Positions 1-6,155 of a stretch of DNA of 37,719 nucleotides are shown piece after piece (position 1 is the first letter of the stretch; every line of letters starts with the position of its first letter). The notes under the pieces were generated by a model, which saw only the letters and a program-made list of their open reading frames with translations, ran no database searches and had not been told where the DNA came from. Location of the stretch: IMG/VR virus record IMGVR_UViG_3300033148_003075, positions 1 through 37,719 of that record; one strand, given 5' to 3'. This DNA comes from a virus. The translations under genes and the position numbers were made by a program.

Positions 1-203
1 TATGAGAAATTTGAACAGAAAAATGAGGTAAACTGGTCTTCAAACTCTGGTGCGAATGGTCGCCAATCCTTTGGGGTTTCGCCACGATAACCGAAAATAG
101 ACCCGTAATCGTAAGAATTGGGGTCTTCTTGCTTGTGAAATAACACACTTCCACCACGCTTGATATATTTATTTAATTGTTGTTTGCGTTGTTGTAGTTT
201 CAT
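1..203 (-). CDS. Papain-like cysteine peptidase, N-terminal part (runs off left edge)
   Basis: The gene starts at the ATG at 203 and continues past position 1, so only 67 residues are visible. Near the edge the sequence reads APEFEDQFTSFFCSNFS. The Gln (residue 57) sits six residues before a Cys (residue 63) that is followed by xxFS. This is the same spacing as the oxyanion-hole Gln and catalytic Cys of papain (Q-x5-C-x-x-F-S). The catalytic His and Asn would lie outside the window. Some phages carry papain-like proteins among their late genes, but its role here is unknown. No strong ribosome binding site is visible; GAGG lies about 12 nt upstream. The assignment rests on one motif only. Confidence 0.55.
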   Translation of the reverse strand, partial: MKLQQRKQQLNKYIKRGGSVLFHKQEDPNSYDYGSIFGYRGETPKDWRPFAPEFEDQFTSFFCSNFS

Positions 204-274
204 TGGCTATTATCGCCTCACAGGGCGTGTTTTAAGAGGTTTATATGTAGAAGTTGATATAGACCACCAGTCCG

Positions 275-742
275 CTATTTTTTACCTCCTACTGCTTGGT
301 CGCTTTTCGCTTTATCTATAAGATTACCAAGTTTAGCTAATATATCCATTACCTTACCCCAGCCTTCTACTAACGGAAATTTTTCTTCTTCTAAATCGTT
401 TATTCGTTTAGTTGCTTTGGTTAGTTGTCGTTCTAAAATTTTAACTTGTTCGCCTAATTGGTCGGCATTTTCTATCCGCATTATTCTTTGCGGGACATAA
501 TCAAGCATTGGGCTATTCAAACTTTCAGGAGTGATACCTTCAACTAAATACGAAAGTATAACAATAGATGTTGAGCAATTCATATCTTTTTGATACCATT
601 TTGCCAGTTCTAATGCTCTATCAAAACTCATCTGAAAATAAGGATTATCTCGTTCATCGTTTTGGTCCATAGCAGTTATTGGGACTGGACATCCGTGAAC
701 CCCTAAAACCATATATTCTGTCGGATATTTTTCTGCTGTCAT
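275..742 (-). CDS. Hypothetical protein, 155 aa, C-terminal coiled coil
   Basis: I do not recognise this protein. The N-terminal half is compact and mixed in composition. Residues about 92-125 are charged and heptad-like (LGEQVKILERQLTKATKRI), predicting a coiled coil, so it may oligomerise. It starts at an ATG at 742, preceded by AGAAAGGAAATAAA, a plausible ribosome binding site. Its immediate 5' leader is the GC-rich inverted-repeat element at 759-830. No signal peptide or membrane segment is seen. Confidence 0.7.
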   Translation of the reverse strand: MTAEKYPTEYMVLGVHGCPVPITAMDQNDERDNPYFQMSFDRALELAKWYQKDMNCSTSIVILSYLVEGITPESLNSPMLDYVPQRIMRIENADQLGEQVKILERQLTKATKRINDLEEEKFPLVEGWGKVMDILAKLGNLIDKAKSDQAVGGKK

Positions 743-758
743 TTTATTTCCTTTCTAA

Positions 759-830
759 CCCCACCCTACAATGCGTTTATTGCCCGTTTTACACGCACAG
801 GGGCTTGCTCACGGCATTTATAGGGTGGGG
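759..830 (-). ncRNA. Structured RNA candidate E1, closed by a 10-bp helix
   Basis: The arms CCCCACCCTA (759-768) and TAGGGTGGGG (821-830) are perfectly complementary and enclose about 52 nt that is GC-richer than the surroundings. On the minus strand the interior contains GAGCAAGCCCC followed 12 nt later by ACGGGCAATAA, a pattern shared with elements E2 (6409-6572) and E3 (33148-33244). It sits directly upstream of the 155-aa gene, so it could be a 5' leader element or an independent RNA. I cannot match it to a named RNA family. Confidence 0.45.
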
Positions 831-867
831 GTGCTACCTTACTATTACTTTTATTATTCTTTCTTTA

Positions 868-1119
868 TTAAAGTTTTTGTTTTCTAATTATTGCTTTTTT
901 AGGTATTTCCATTATAGCGTCAATATTATGACCATTATCGTATTCTTTTAAGCCGTATGATTGAATTACAACGATTGAGTATTTTGTTTCTTTTAGAAAA
1001 TATCCAATAGTTTTATGCTGAATATCCGCATATTCTGTTTTGTGGTCTTTATCAAAAATCCAACCGCTTTAATGTTGGCTGTCTTCCCACTCTATTTCTA
1101 TTTTATCAAATTTTTTCAT
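868..1119 (-). pseudogene. Small phage protein interrupted by an in-frame TAA
   Basis: From the ATG at 1119 the frame reads MKKFDKIEIEWEDSQH, then TAA at 1069-1071, then 66 more in-frame codons (SGWIFDKDHKTEYADIQ ... IPKKAIIRKQKL) to a TAA at 868-870. The whole reads as one protein of a small phage family that I recognise by its WED-x(3-5)-GW start, a central GY-x-x-KETK-x-SI-x-x-x-QS and an IPKxAI-K end. In relatives an aromatic residue often precedes SGW, so the stop is most simply a Tyr codon changed to TAA. Other genes here end properly at TAA, so general recoding is unlikely. Readthrough or a sequencing error remains possible. Confidence 0.6.
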
Positions 1120-1120
1120 A

Positions 1121-1144
1121 GTTCCCTAATATGTGAAGTCCAAA
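1121..1144. repeat. Inverted repeat arm, partner at 1529-1552
   Basis: GTTCCCTAATATGTGAAGTCCAAA here is the reverse complement of 1529-1552 with two mismatches. The inner 16 bp (1129-1144 against 1529-1544) are perfect. The arms enclose the 120-aa gene at 1151-1513, and this arm abuts the start codon of the nonsense-bearing gene. I see no obvious target-site duplication outside the arms. Confidence 0.8.
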
Positions 1145-1150
1145 TCACTT

Positions 1151-1513
1151 TTATTTACTTTGTGTTGGTTGAGCAATATGTTTTTGCTGTTTATCGTATT
1201 CTTGCGGTGTCAAGTCCCGATGTTCTTTAATGGCTTTTTCCCACCAAGCGTCTGATAAAAGAAAATCAGACATTGCTCCCTCCAATTCTCTTTTTGCCCT
1301 AACAATATACTCTCTAAACATTGTATCTGATAAAAAGTCAAATCTAATGTTTTCAAGTATTGTATAGGCATTAGTAATCTGGTTTTTAAGAACACTTGCT
1401 CGCATTCTTTTAATTTTATACTCTCGTGTTCTTTGTTTGTATGCTCTATCTATTAACTCTATCTCGGAAAGTTTTGTTATTTTTCCAATAGTTTTTTTAG
1501 TCATAATTTTCAT
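1151..1513 (-). CDS. Hypothetical protein, 120 aa, flanked by inverted repeats
   Basis: The protein starts MKIMTKKTIGKITKLSEIEL at the ATG at 1513, which has GGAAGA just upstream. A longer frame begins at 1540, but that start lies inside the inverted repeat. The protein is charged and probably all-helical, rich in Arg/Lys up to about residue 45, with a C-terminal Q-rich tail. I do not recognise a family. It is the only gene between the 24-bp inverted repeat arms at 1121-1144 and 1529-1552, which raises the possibility that gene plus arms form a small mobile cassette. No transposase motif is present. Confidence 0.55.
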   Translation of the reverse strand: MKIMTKKTIGKITKLSEIELIDRAYKQRTREYKIKRMRASVLKNQITNAYTILENIRFDFLSDTMFREYIVRAKRELEGAMSDFLLSDAWWEKAIKEHRDLTPQEYDKQQKHIAQPTQSK

Positions 1514-1528
1514 TTCTTCCAAATGAAC

Positions 1529-1552
1529 TTTGGACTTCACATATCAAGGAAC
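1529..1552. repeat. Inverted repeat arm, partner at 1121-1144
   Basis: This is the second arm of the 24-bp inverted repeat around the 120-aa gene. It contains the untranslated leader of that gene on the minus strand. In RNA the two arms could close a stem around the whole coding region. Confidence 0.8.
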
Positions 1553-1663
1553 TCCCTTACAGGAGAGAGAATTATGGAAAGCCACCAATCGAGTGATACA
1601 AACCCCAACAATTCTCTTCCCCCACAGCGAGAGTGGGCTGATAGTTACCTCCAGACCACTCCC

Positions 1664-1754
1664 CTTGTGGAGAGGTAGGGATTTGCACCCTACATTTAGG
1701 GCAAGGATATAAATTGTATCAGACGCGTCCACCTATTCCACCACTCTCCACAAG
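1664..1754 (-). other. Degenerate tRNA-Leu-like fold inside an 11-bp inverted repeat
   Basis: On the minus strand, GTGGAATAGGTGGAC resembles the D-arm of bacterial tRNA-Leu. TAGGG-TGCAAAT-CCCTA resembles a T-arm with a 7-nt loop. GGAGAG and CTCTCC can pair as an acceptor. The acceptor pairing extends outward to 11 bp (CTTGTGGAGAG/CTCTCCACAAG). The anticodon arm is poor: only GATA/TATC pair, around a loop without U33. I therefore read it as a tRNA relic or tRNA-like structure, not a working tRNA. Confidence 0.4.
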
Positions 1755-1785
1755 AAAAAAGGAATAATCCCGTTCTCTTGTAGAG

Positions 1786-1813
1786 GGGGAACGACATTTT
1801 TTAGCCGTTCCCC
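1786..1813 (-). terminator. Hairpin after the zinc protein gene
   Basis: GGGGAACG (1786-1793) pairs with CGTTCCCC (1806-1813) around a 12-nt loop. It begins 5 nt past the stop codon of the gene at 1818-2012. No long T-run follows on the minus strand, so it may be an imperfect terminator or a processing/stability hairpin. Confidence 0.4.
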
Positions 1814-1817
1814 GTTG

Positions 1818-2012
1818 TTAAGCATAGGTTTTTCCTTTCGTAGCACATTCTCGGCATAGACCATTTACGCTCTCCTCCTCATAATCGTAGTTTATAGCGA
1901 GGGTACAGAAGGAGTAGTCGCTGCAACCATCAAGACACATTTTAGTTTCGTTGGTTTCTTTGGAAATACAGCCCATAACCGCCCCACAATCCGTGCATAC
2001 AATTACTACCAT
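1818..2012 (-). CDS. Small zinc-binding protein, 64 aa
   Basis: Cysteine-rich: CTDCG near the N-terminus and LCRECA near the C-terminus form two CxxC pairs, as in a zinc ribbon. Three further cysteines lie between, at 30-40. GGAGG lies 5 nt before the ATG at 2012. No family name can be given. It belongs to a run of tiny Cys-rich proteins between about 1.8 and 5.5 kb, which may act as adaptors or inhibitors of host proteins; that is only inference. Confidence 0.7.
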   Translation of the reverse strand: MVVIVCTDCGAVMGCISKETNETKMCLDGCSDYSFCTLAINYDYEEESVNGLCRECATKGKTYA

Positions 2013-2022
2013 AATAACCTCC

Positions 2023-2187
2023 TTATATCAATCCTTGTGCTTCCAGTTCTTCCACCAAAGCCAGTTCATCTTCTATCTCCCCGTCAAAGTAAATCGTTTC
2101 GTTTTTAATTCTTACTTTACAATTATACTTCATTGCGAGGAGATTAACCTTAGTCAATGTTTCAGCAATCACTTCTAAACTTGGCAT
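2023..2187 (-). CDS. Hypothetical small acidic protein, 54 aa
   Basis: From the ATG at 2187 the frame reads MPSLEVIAETLTKVNLLAMK and ends QGLI. GGAGG precedes the start by 4 nt. It overlaps the end of the preceding gene (2162-2341) in another frame, consistent with translational coupling. A central basic strand is followed by a strongly acidic C-terminal helix. No known family recognised. Confidence 0.65.
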   Translation of the reverse strand: MPSLEVIAETLTKVNLLAMKYNCKVRIKNETIYFDGEIEDELALVEELEAQGLI

Positions 2188-2341
2188 TTTGCCTCCTTAC
2201 CTCATAGGTAGGGCATAATTTTCCATATCGGAAAGGATGTCTTATACGCTTATCCCTTACTTCACAGATGATATGCCCATTTCCGATTGGTCTGTTGAAA
2301 TGTTTGCAGGTAATACACCTGTGGAAGTATTTTGTGTTCAT
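2162..2341 (-). CDS. Small Cys-rich protein, 59 aa
   Basis: The frame reads MNTKYFHRCITCKHFNRPIG and ends FRSDC. CxxC at 9-12 plus Cys 26 and Cys 43 suggest one zinc site. The motif CxxCKHF resembles small phage proteins whose Cys pair is followed by an aromatic patch. GGAGGGG lies 3 nt upstream of the ATG at 2341. It starts 9 nt after the stop of the split phosphoesterase gene, so it is probably co-transcribed with it. Confidence 0.65.
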   Translation of the reverse strand: MNTKYFHRCITCKHFNRPIGNGHIICEVRDKRIRHPFRYGKLCPTYEVRRQNAKFRSDC

Positions 2342-2350
2342 ACACCCCTC

Positions 2351-4301
2351 CTAAAATGAAAAATAAACTCTCTTCTTTGTTGACATCAACTTAGCTTTTG
2401 GCGAACCAAGTTTTGTGGGTGGATAACCATAATCTTCTGCATAGGTTTTATTCCAAGCAATATACGAACCAGTAATACAGACATATTGTTTTTTTTCAAC
2501 TATCCGATTAAGGGTTCTGTTATATGACTGCTTGATTATAACCTCCGACACAAGAGAATGTAAATGCGACATTGTAATTATATCGCTATCTATCCACGCC
2601 GCCATATCCATAACCTTTTTCAATTTGGTGTGTTTGAAACGCTAATTTATTATCACTAACTTTTACTGTTAGTTTCTCGTGTTTTCACACAAGTTTGGAC
2701 TATATCTTCTATTGTATGTTTATTTTTAACAACTTTCCTAATTTTTTTATGGATGTGCCAATGGCAATTTGAGCAAACAATTATACAATTTTTAATCTCA
2801 TCTTTACCGCCAAATTGTTTAGGAAGTTTATGGTGACCAATTAAAGCTTCTTTATATTTATCATAATCGCAATACTCACACTTATATCCAATTTCCTTTT
2901 TTCTTTCCGCAACTATCGTGTCCCAACCACCCTTGTAAAATCTACTATTAAATCCTACTCCAAATACTTCTGTCCGATAACACCACTTCCTAACTTCTTC
3001 ACATTCATTTTGAGCATTTGGATATATTTTCTTGTATTCTTCCCAAGACAATTTATGTGCTTTCTTAATATGTGTGCTTAATCGTCTTCTTGCTAATTGA
3101 CCGCAAATCTCACATTTTACAAATAAATCAGAATTATTAAGTATTGTATCTCTATTTCTTAATTTGTCGTAGAATGGACTTCGTTCATCCATAAAACTAT
3201 GAAACTCTTGCCGACATCTAATACAACAAAACTTCTGTTTATCCCAACCCCTTTGTCTTTTAAGTATTTTCTTTTTACTACACCACAGGCACTTAATTTT
3301 TCTTTTATTTTTCATAGTAATTATATTTAGTATATTACATACGAAGTATAACATATCTATAAAAACATACAATAGTCAGGCGTGTAGTCTCTGAGGGTTC
3401 TTCGTATCCTTTCGGACTTAGAAGTCTTCCCTGCTGATTGCCCATATATCCTATAAATTTTCAAACCATTCAGCTCATCCTTTCGGATTACTGTTTAGGT
3501 TTTATAGGCTTTAGGGTGTTCCAGCATATAGCCTGAGAGTTTTAGGTGTGTCCCGTTTCATCAAGACCCACCACTTCCGTGAGTGGAATAAAGGGAATAT
3601 CTTATACCACCCACCGACAGGATTGTCCAACCAGCATATCCGAGATATGGAATTTTCAACTGCCGACAGATAATCTTGGAAATATCAATACTGGTTGCTT
3701 TGGTTATTCTTGCTGAGTGGTTTCCTGTAAGGTATCCAATTATAAGCCCTGCTTTTGCCAAAGGTTCAAGTAGGTCAATCACCGCTTCCATTTGGCGTTG
3801 AGGATTAAGGGTCTGCATATAAACACTATCCCCAACTGATGTATTCAACCCCGCTTCAATCATATCCCCGCCACAAAATACATAAATCCTTTTCTTAAGA
3901 GCATAATCCAACATTGCTCTCGCCTTTTCTAACTGGCATTGGGGATGTCCATAATGTAGCTATTGTTACTTGTATGGGTCATTTCTGCCCATATCTATAT
4001 GTTTCCATACAGTTCGGACTATATCTTCATCCTCCACTTTAAAGTGGAGGAGCTCGGCGTATAGTCTCTACGGGGTCAATTACGACTTCCCTCGGGATTA
4101 ACCTTTCGGCATTCCCCGATACAGCCAAGTTTTTTAATTACGATTACTCGTAATAGTGACCTACTATTAATCACTGAAAAAGATAAGTTCGGCATAACCT
4201 TTCCTACTTTTAACTTCCAGTTTTTGGCGGTTTATTTCTATTGGTCTGCCAAGTATCTTATCTTTTCCCGCATTTTCCGCAACAAATTCTTTTTTCAGCA
4301 T
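2351..4301 (-). CDS. Metallophosphoesterase split by two group I introns
   Basis: Proposed join on the minus strand: exon 1 4301-4170 (44 codons), exon 2 3959-3564 (132 codons), exon 3 2641-2351 (96 codons plus stop), giving 272 aa. Spliced, it carries the calcineurin-like phosphoesterase motifs in order: SDLH (D44, H46; the codons flanking the first intron), GGD (D76), GNH (N124, H125), STHGSGG (H171) and SHLH (H202, H204). No single exon has them all. Exon 1 starts after GGAGGAG and overlaps the zinc-protein gene at 4258-4476 by 44 nt. Members hydrolyse phosphoesters with two metal ions; phage versions may act on nucleic acids or nucleotides. Both junctions are in phase, and each 5' exon ends in U with a U-G pair to an internal guide. 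Confidence 0.85.
2642..3563 (-). other. Group I intron B (922 nt) with HNH gene
   Basis: The core elements are seen on the minus strand. The P7 5' strand contains CTCAGAGACTACACG (about 3381-3396), and its partner GAAGATATAGTCC lies at 2697-2710. The 5' exon end GGTGGGTCT pairs with GGACACACC in the intron, with one mismatch and a U-G pair at the splice site after 3564. The intron ends in G (2642), followed by exon 3. The HNH gene lies between the two P7 strands and its last codons run through the 3' P7 strand. Confidence 0.85.
2656..3315 (-). CDS. Intron-encoded HNH homing endonuclease
   Basis: 219 aa from the internal ATG at 3315 (MKNKRKIKCLWCSKKK). A longer open frame to 3372 exists, but it approaches the P7 element. 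An N-terminal zinc-finger-like segment has CLWC and a later CCIRC. A middle CEICG/LSTHIKKAH finger is typical of DNA-binding regions in these enzymes. The C-terminal HNH domain has CEYCD, then ALIGHHKLPKQFGGKDEIKN and VCSNCHWHIH. The final TIEDIVQT is read from the intron's own P7 sequence, a feature known for intron HNH proteins. It would cut intronless alleles of the phosphoesterase gene. Confidence 0.9.
   Translation of the reverse strand: MKNKRKIKCLWCSKKKILKRQRGWDKQKFCCIRCRQEFHSFMDERSPFYDKLRNRDTILNNSDLFVKCEICGQLARRRLSTHIKKAHKLSWEEYKKIYPNAQNECEEVRKWCYRTEVFGVGFNSRFYKGGWDTIVAERKKEIGYKCEYCDYDKYKEALIGHHKLPKQFGGKDEIKNCIIVCSNCHWHIHKKIRKVVKNKHTIEDIVQTCVKTRETNSKS
3960..4169 (-). other. Minimal group I intron A (210 nt, no ORF)
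   Basis: Exon 1 ends AGTGAT, which pairs with GTCACT in the intron (P1, six pairs, U-G at the splice site after 4170). The P7 strands are GTAGAGACTATACG (around 4059-4071) and AAGATATAGTCC (4016-4027), separated by a P8 hairpin of ten perfect pairs, CCTCCACTTT/AAAGTGGAGG (4031-4050). The intron ends AACAATAG, and exon 2 begins CTACATTATGG. Removing it fuses ...LIFFSD to LHYGHPQC, restoring motif I of the phosphoesterase. Confidence 0.9.
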
Positions 4302-4476
4302 TACTCTCCTCCTCGCATTTCTTACAAAGTCCCTTAATAACGATAGCCAGTCCTTCTTTTGAACATATTGTTTTAAAAAGACAAGTATCGCAATGGGTTA
4401 AAGCTGATATTCTGCCAACTGTCTGGCAACCATATTGGGAGCCGCATTTTTCGCATTTATGTAATTGGATTAACAT
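4258..4476 (-). CDS. Zinc-ribbon protein, 72 aa
   Basis: Four Cys pairs are present: CEKCG (near 8), HCDTC (near 29), CKKCE (near 51) and a terminal CCGKCGKR. Together they suggest two zinc ribbons and no catalytic domain. It overlaps the upstream zinc protein by 7 nt and the first phosphoesterase exon by 44 nt, so the three genes form one translation-coupled unit. Function unknown. Confidence 0.75.
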   Translation of the reverse strand: MLIQLHKCEKCGSQYGCQTVGRISALTHCDTCLFKTICSKEGLAIVIKGLCKKCEEESNAEKRICCGKCGKR

Positions 4477-4694
4477 TTCCGCCTCCGCTTAAAATGGTAA
4501 GTGTGGTCACTACAAGGAATTTTTATAATATTACATTTTTCACAGATAATCCTTTTCCAAAGACTTCCCTTAATTTCATATAATGTTCCACAATCGCATT
4601 TGAAATAAAGTTTGCCCTTTTTACAGTGACTACAAGTAAGAGATTTATTTTCATCGCAGAAACATTCAAAATTATCACAATGTATTTCAAGCAT
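4470..4694 (-). CDS. Zinc-ribbon protein, 74 aa
   Basis: The sequence has CFCDE, CSHCKKG, a CDCG turn and CEKC, then a basic C-terminus HFKRRRKC. The last part could contact nucleic acid. It starts at 4694, two nt after the stop of the HExxH protein gene, with AGGAGG upstream. No family recognised beyond a zinc ribbon. Confidence 0.75.
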   Translation of the reverse strand: MLEIHCDNFECFCDENKSLTCSHCKKGKLYFKCDCGTLYEIKGSLWKRIICEKCNIIKIPCSDHTYHFKRRRKC

Positions 4695-4696
4695 TT

Positions 4697-4978
4697 TTAC
4701 CTCCTTATCAGTGTTCCGATAATGTCCACCATTTCCTGAATTTCAGCGATACTTGACCTGTTTATTTTCTTGGTGGTCTTTGCGATTATCGCATTTTCGG
4801 ACAATGATGGATATTTACTATGCATAAACTCGTGGACTATTGCCTCAACAACTAACAGAGAAGCATTTAAAATAATCACTTCCTGCTCTTCGTTAATTTC
4901 AGCAACAGTGTTCTTGTTAATCCACTTGTTTATAATAAAGTATTTCTGTTCTTTTATCTGTTCTATTATTTCTTGCAT
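4697..4978 (-). CDS. HExxH small zinc metallopeptidase-like protein, 93 aa
   Basis: Residues near 50-60 read EAIVHEFMHSKYPSLSE. HEFMH matches the HExxH zinc-binding motif of metallopeptidases, with the catalytic Glu between two His ligands and a downstream Glu as possible third ligand. The start is the ATG at 4978 (MQEIIEQIKEQK), preceded by AGGAGGATTT. The longer frame to 4996 would use a weaker TTG. The size is small for an active peptidase, though compact phage members of this kind exist. The substrate is unknown. Confidence 0.65.
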   Translation of the reverse strand: MQEIIEQIKEQKYFIINKWINKNTVAEINEEQEVIILNASLLVVEAIVHEFMHSKYPSLSENAIIAKTTKKINRSSIAEIQEMVDIIGTLIRR

Positions 4979-5063
4979 AAATCCTCCTAACAACAATAAT
5001 AATAAATAGTAATACTATGGATAATACTATAGTAATACCCAAAGCGATTAGTAGATATTTCAT
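4917..5063 (-). CDS. Small single-pass membrane protein, 48 aa
   Basis: MKYLLIALGITIVLSIVLLF is followed by more hydrophobic residues, then RRIYARNNRTDKR. This gives one N-terminal membrane helix of about 25 residues and a basic cytoplasmic tail. The ATG at 5063 follows the preceding stop with GGAGG in range. Its last 62 nt overlap the HExxH gene in another frame, so the tail length is less certain than the helix. Confidence 0.5.
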   Translation of the reverse strand: MKYLLIALGITIVLSIVLLFIIIVVRRIYARNNRTDKRTEILYYKQVD

Positions 5064-5066
5064 TTT

Positions 5067-5189
5067 CTACCTCCAAGTAATCTTTTCTTTGTGAAGTTTC
5101 TCGCACGACATACAAACATAATATCTCGTATCTCCCTCTATGTGGTGGAAGTGTAGAAACCCTCCACATTCACATCGCAAGCAAATCAT
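5067..5189 (-). CDS. Zinc-ribbon microprotein, 40 aa
   Basis: MICLRCECGGFLHFHHIEGD is followed by VCMSCEKLH: CxxCxC at 3-8 and CxxC at 26-29, one zinc site. AGGAGG lies 6-7 nt before the ATG and overlaps the stop region of the previous microgene, which couples the two. Function unknown. Confidence 0.6.
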   Translation of the reverse strand: MICLRCECGGFLHFHHIEGDTRYYVCMSCEKLHKEKITWR

Positions 5190-5191
5190 TT

Positions 5192-5290
5192 TTACCTCCT
5201 TGTCAATTTATTCCAAACAACAACTACAATCAAGAATAATGCTGTAATTGCTATAATTACAACACTCAAATAAATCATTATACTTCTCAT
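5192..5290 (-). CDS. Single-pass membrane microprotein, 32 aa
   Basis: MRSIMIYLSVVIIAITALFL continues as IVVVVWNKLTRR, one membrane helix with a short basic end. The start at 5290 lies 3 nt after the stop of the HNH-like gene, with GAGGTG upstream. It could be a lysis accessory or a host-membrane effector; only the topology is supported. Confidence 0.5.
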   Translation of the reverse strand: MRSIMIYLSVVIIAITALFLIVVVVWNKLTRR

Positions 5291-5292
5291 AA

Positions 5293-5514
5293 TCACACCT
5301 CATAAATAAAGTTAAAGATTATCCTGAAATACTTATCAGGAGTTTTTTGGTGTCCCTCTGTTAGTCGGTCTGCTTCTGCGTGGCACTCCTCGCACAACTT
5401 AACCTTGAATGGGTTGCCTTTATAGAAGCGGTAGGGTAAAAAATGATGATTTTGAACAGCGTCATTCCGACAACTCATTTTCGCACAGCGTTTACTCTTT
5501 CGTCTCTTTCCCAT
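5293..5514 (-). CDS. Small HNH-like zinc protein, 73 aa
   Basis: CAKMSC near the start, QNHHFLPYRFY in the middle and KLCEECHAEADRL later fit the Cys pair - HH - CxxCH skeleton of compact HNH folds. The usual Asn between H and H is not obvious, so nuclease activity is uncertain. Its ATG overlaps the stop of the 55-aa gene (TAATG). Confidence 0.6.
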   Translation of the reverse strand: MGKRRKSKRCAKMSCRNDAVQNHHFLPYRFYKGNPFKVKLCEECHAEADRLTEGHQKTPDKYFRIIFNFIYEV

Positions 5515-5681
5515 TAGAAATCCTCCTCGCTAATCCATATTGTGGTTTGATAACCATCCTCCTGTCTCTTGATGTCCACTATGAGCCGTTTAGGTCGCCT
5601 ATAAGTCATATTGCGGACAATTTCGTTGTGAATTTGTTTCAGCGTCATCTTTCCAACACAAACATCTGTCATTCCTTTCAT
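5514..5681 (-). CDS. Hypothetical protein, 55 aa
   Basis: The frame MKGMTDVCVGKMTLKQIHNE ends TTIWISEEDF. GGAGGAAGTT immediately precedes the ATG at 5681, a strong ribosome binding site. It overlaps the next gene by one base. A basic centre (RRPKRLIVDIKR) and acidic end are seen; no family recognised. Confidence 0.65.
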   Translation of the reverse strand: MKGMTDVCVGKMTLKQIHNEIVRNMTYRRPKRLIVDIKRQEDGYQTTIWISEEDF

Positions 5682-5750
5682 AACTTCCTCCTATACTTAT
5701 TTTGACCCATTAGGGTCTTTGTAAAGAACTGTCCTCTTCCAGTAATGCTT

Positions 5751-6155
5751 CTATCCAGCTGGTTCTCCTCTTTTACAAGCATTGTATCCGTCAAAATATC
5801 CTTTTTCATAACTTTTCTGATGGACAGATATTTTTTGAACATCTTTATCTTCATCTAATAGTGCTTCTAAAATTATTGCGTAATTTATAATATCCGTAAT
5901 CCTCTCCTCTAATGGTTCGCTTTCAACTTGGGGTTTTTCAGGGCTTCGCTTGATAGAGTTGAGAACGCTGTGAATGTGTTTTTGAAAAAAAATAGCCCAG
6001 ACCTGATATTTTGACATACCTAAATCTCGGGCTGTTTGTTTGAAGTTATTGAGGCAGTCGCCTTCCCCGCTATAATCGCGACCCTTTGCCATAAGGACTT
6101 CTAAACATTTTTTGAAACGGGCTGACGCTAATTTATTGCGGTTGTTTATAGTCAT
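5751..6155 (-). CDS. DUF1599-like (nucleotide-modification-associated) protein
   Basis: 134 aa. The segment KGRDYSGEGDCLNNFK, then a helical stretch and ERITDIINYAIILEALL, matches what I know of the DUF1599/Nmad1 family: Lys-x-x-DY-x(4-6)-D-x-x-x-NF, and a later D-x-x-NY. Members are often near phage nucleotide metabolism genes and resemble MazG-type all-alpha folds. The start overlaps the upstream gene by 4 nt (ATGA). No partner nucleotide enzymes are in the window, so the substrate is unknown. Confidence 0.6.
   Translation of the reverse strand: MTINNRNKLASARFKKCLEVLMAKGRDYSGEGDCLNNFKQTARDLGMSKYQVWAIFFQKHIHSVLNSIKRSPEKPQVESEPLEERITDIINYAIILEALLDEDKDVQKISVHQKSYEKGYFDGYNACKRGEPAG

Larger units (their letters stand above)
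1553..1817 (-). other. Non-coding interval rich in stems
   Basis: About 265 bp without a convincing gene. On the minus strand it holds, from high to low coordinates: a hairpin (1786-1813), a tRNA-like fold enclosed by an 11-bp inverted repeat (1664-1754), a small stem CCCAC/GTGGG around 1620, and an AGAGAATT/AATTCTCT pair near 1567-1618. It is GC-richer than its neighbours. The short open frames on both strands look like chance. Confidence 0.5.

Noticed and set aside
868-1119. TAA recoded as a sense codon genome-wide
   Set aside because: Many genes here end correctly at TAA next to a downstream ribosome binding site, so only a local change is supported.
1567-1618. Second tRNA from the AGAGAATT/AATTCTCT stem
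   Set aside because: The inside does not form D- and T-arms; too short.
5704-5717. GACCC/GGGTC hairpin as a terminator
   Set aside because: Only five pairs and a weak T-run; neighbouring genes look co-transcribed.
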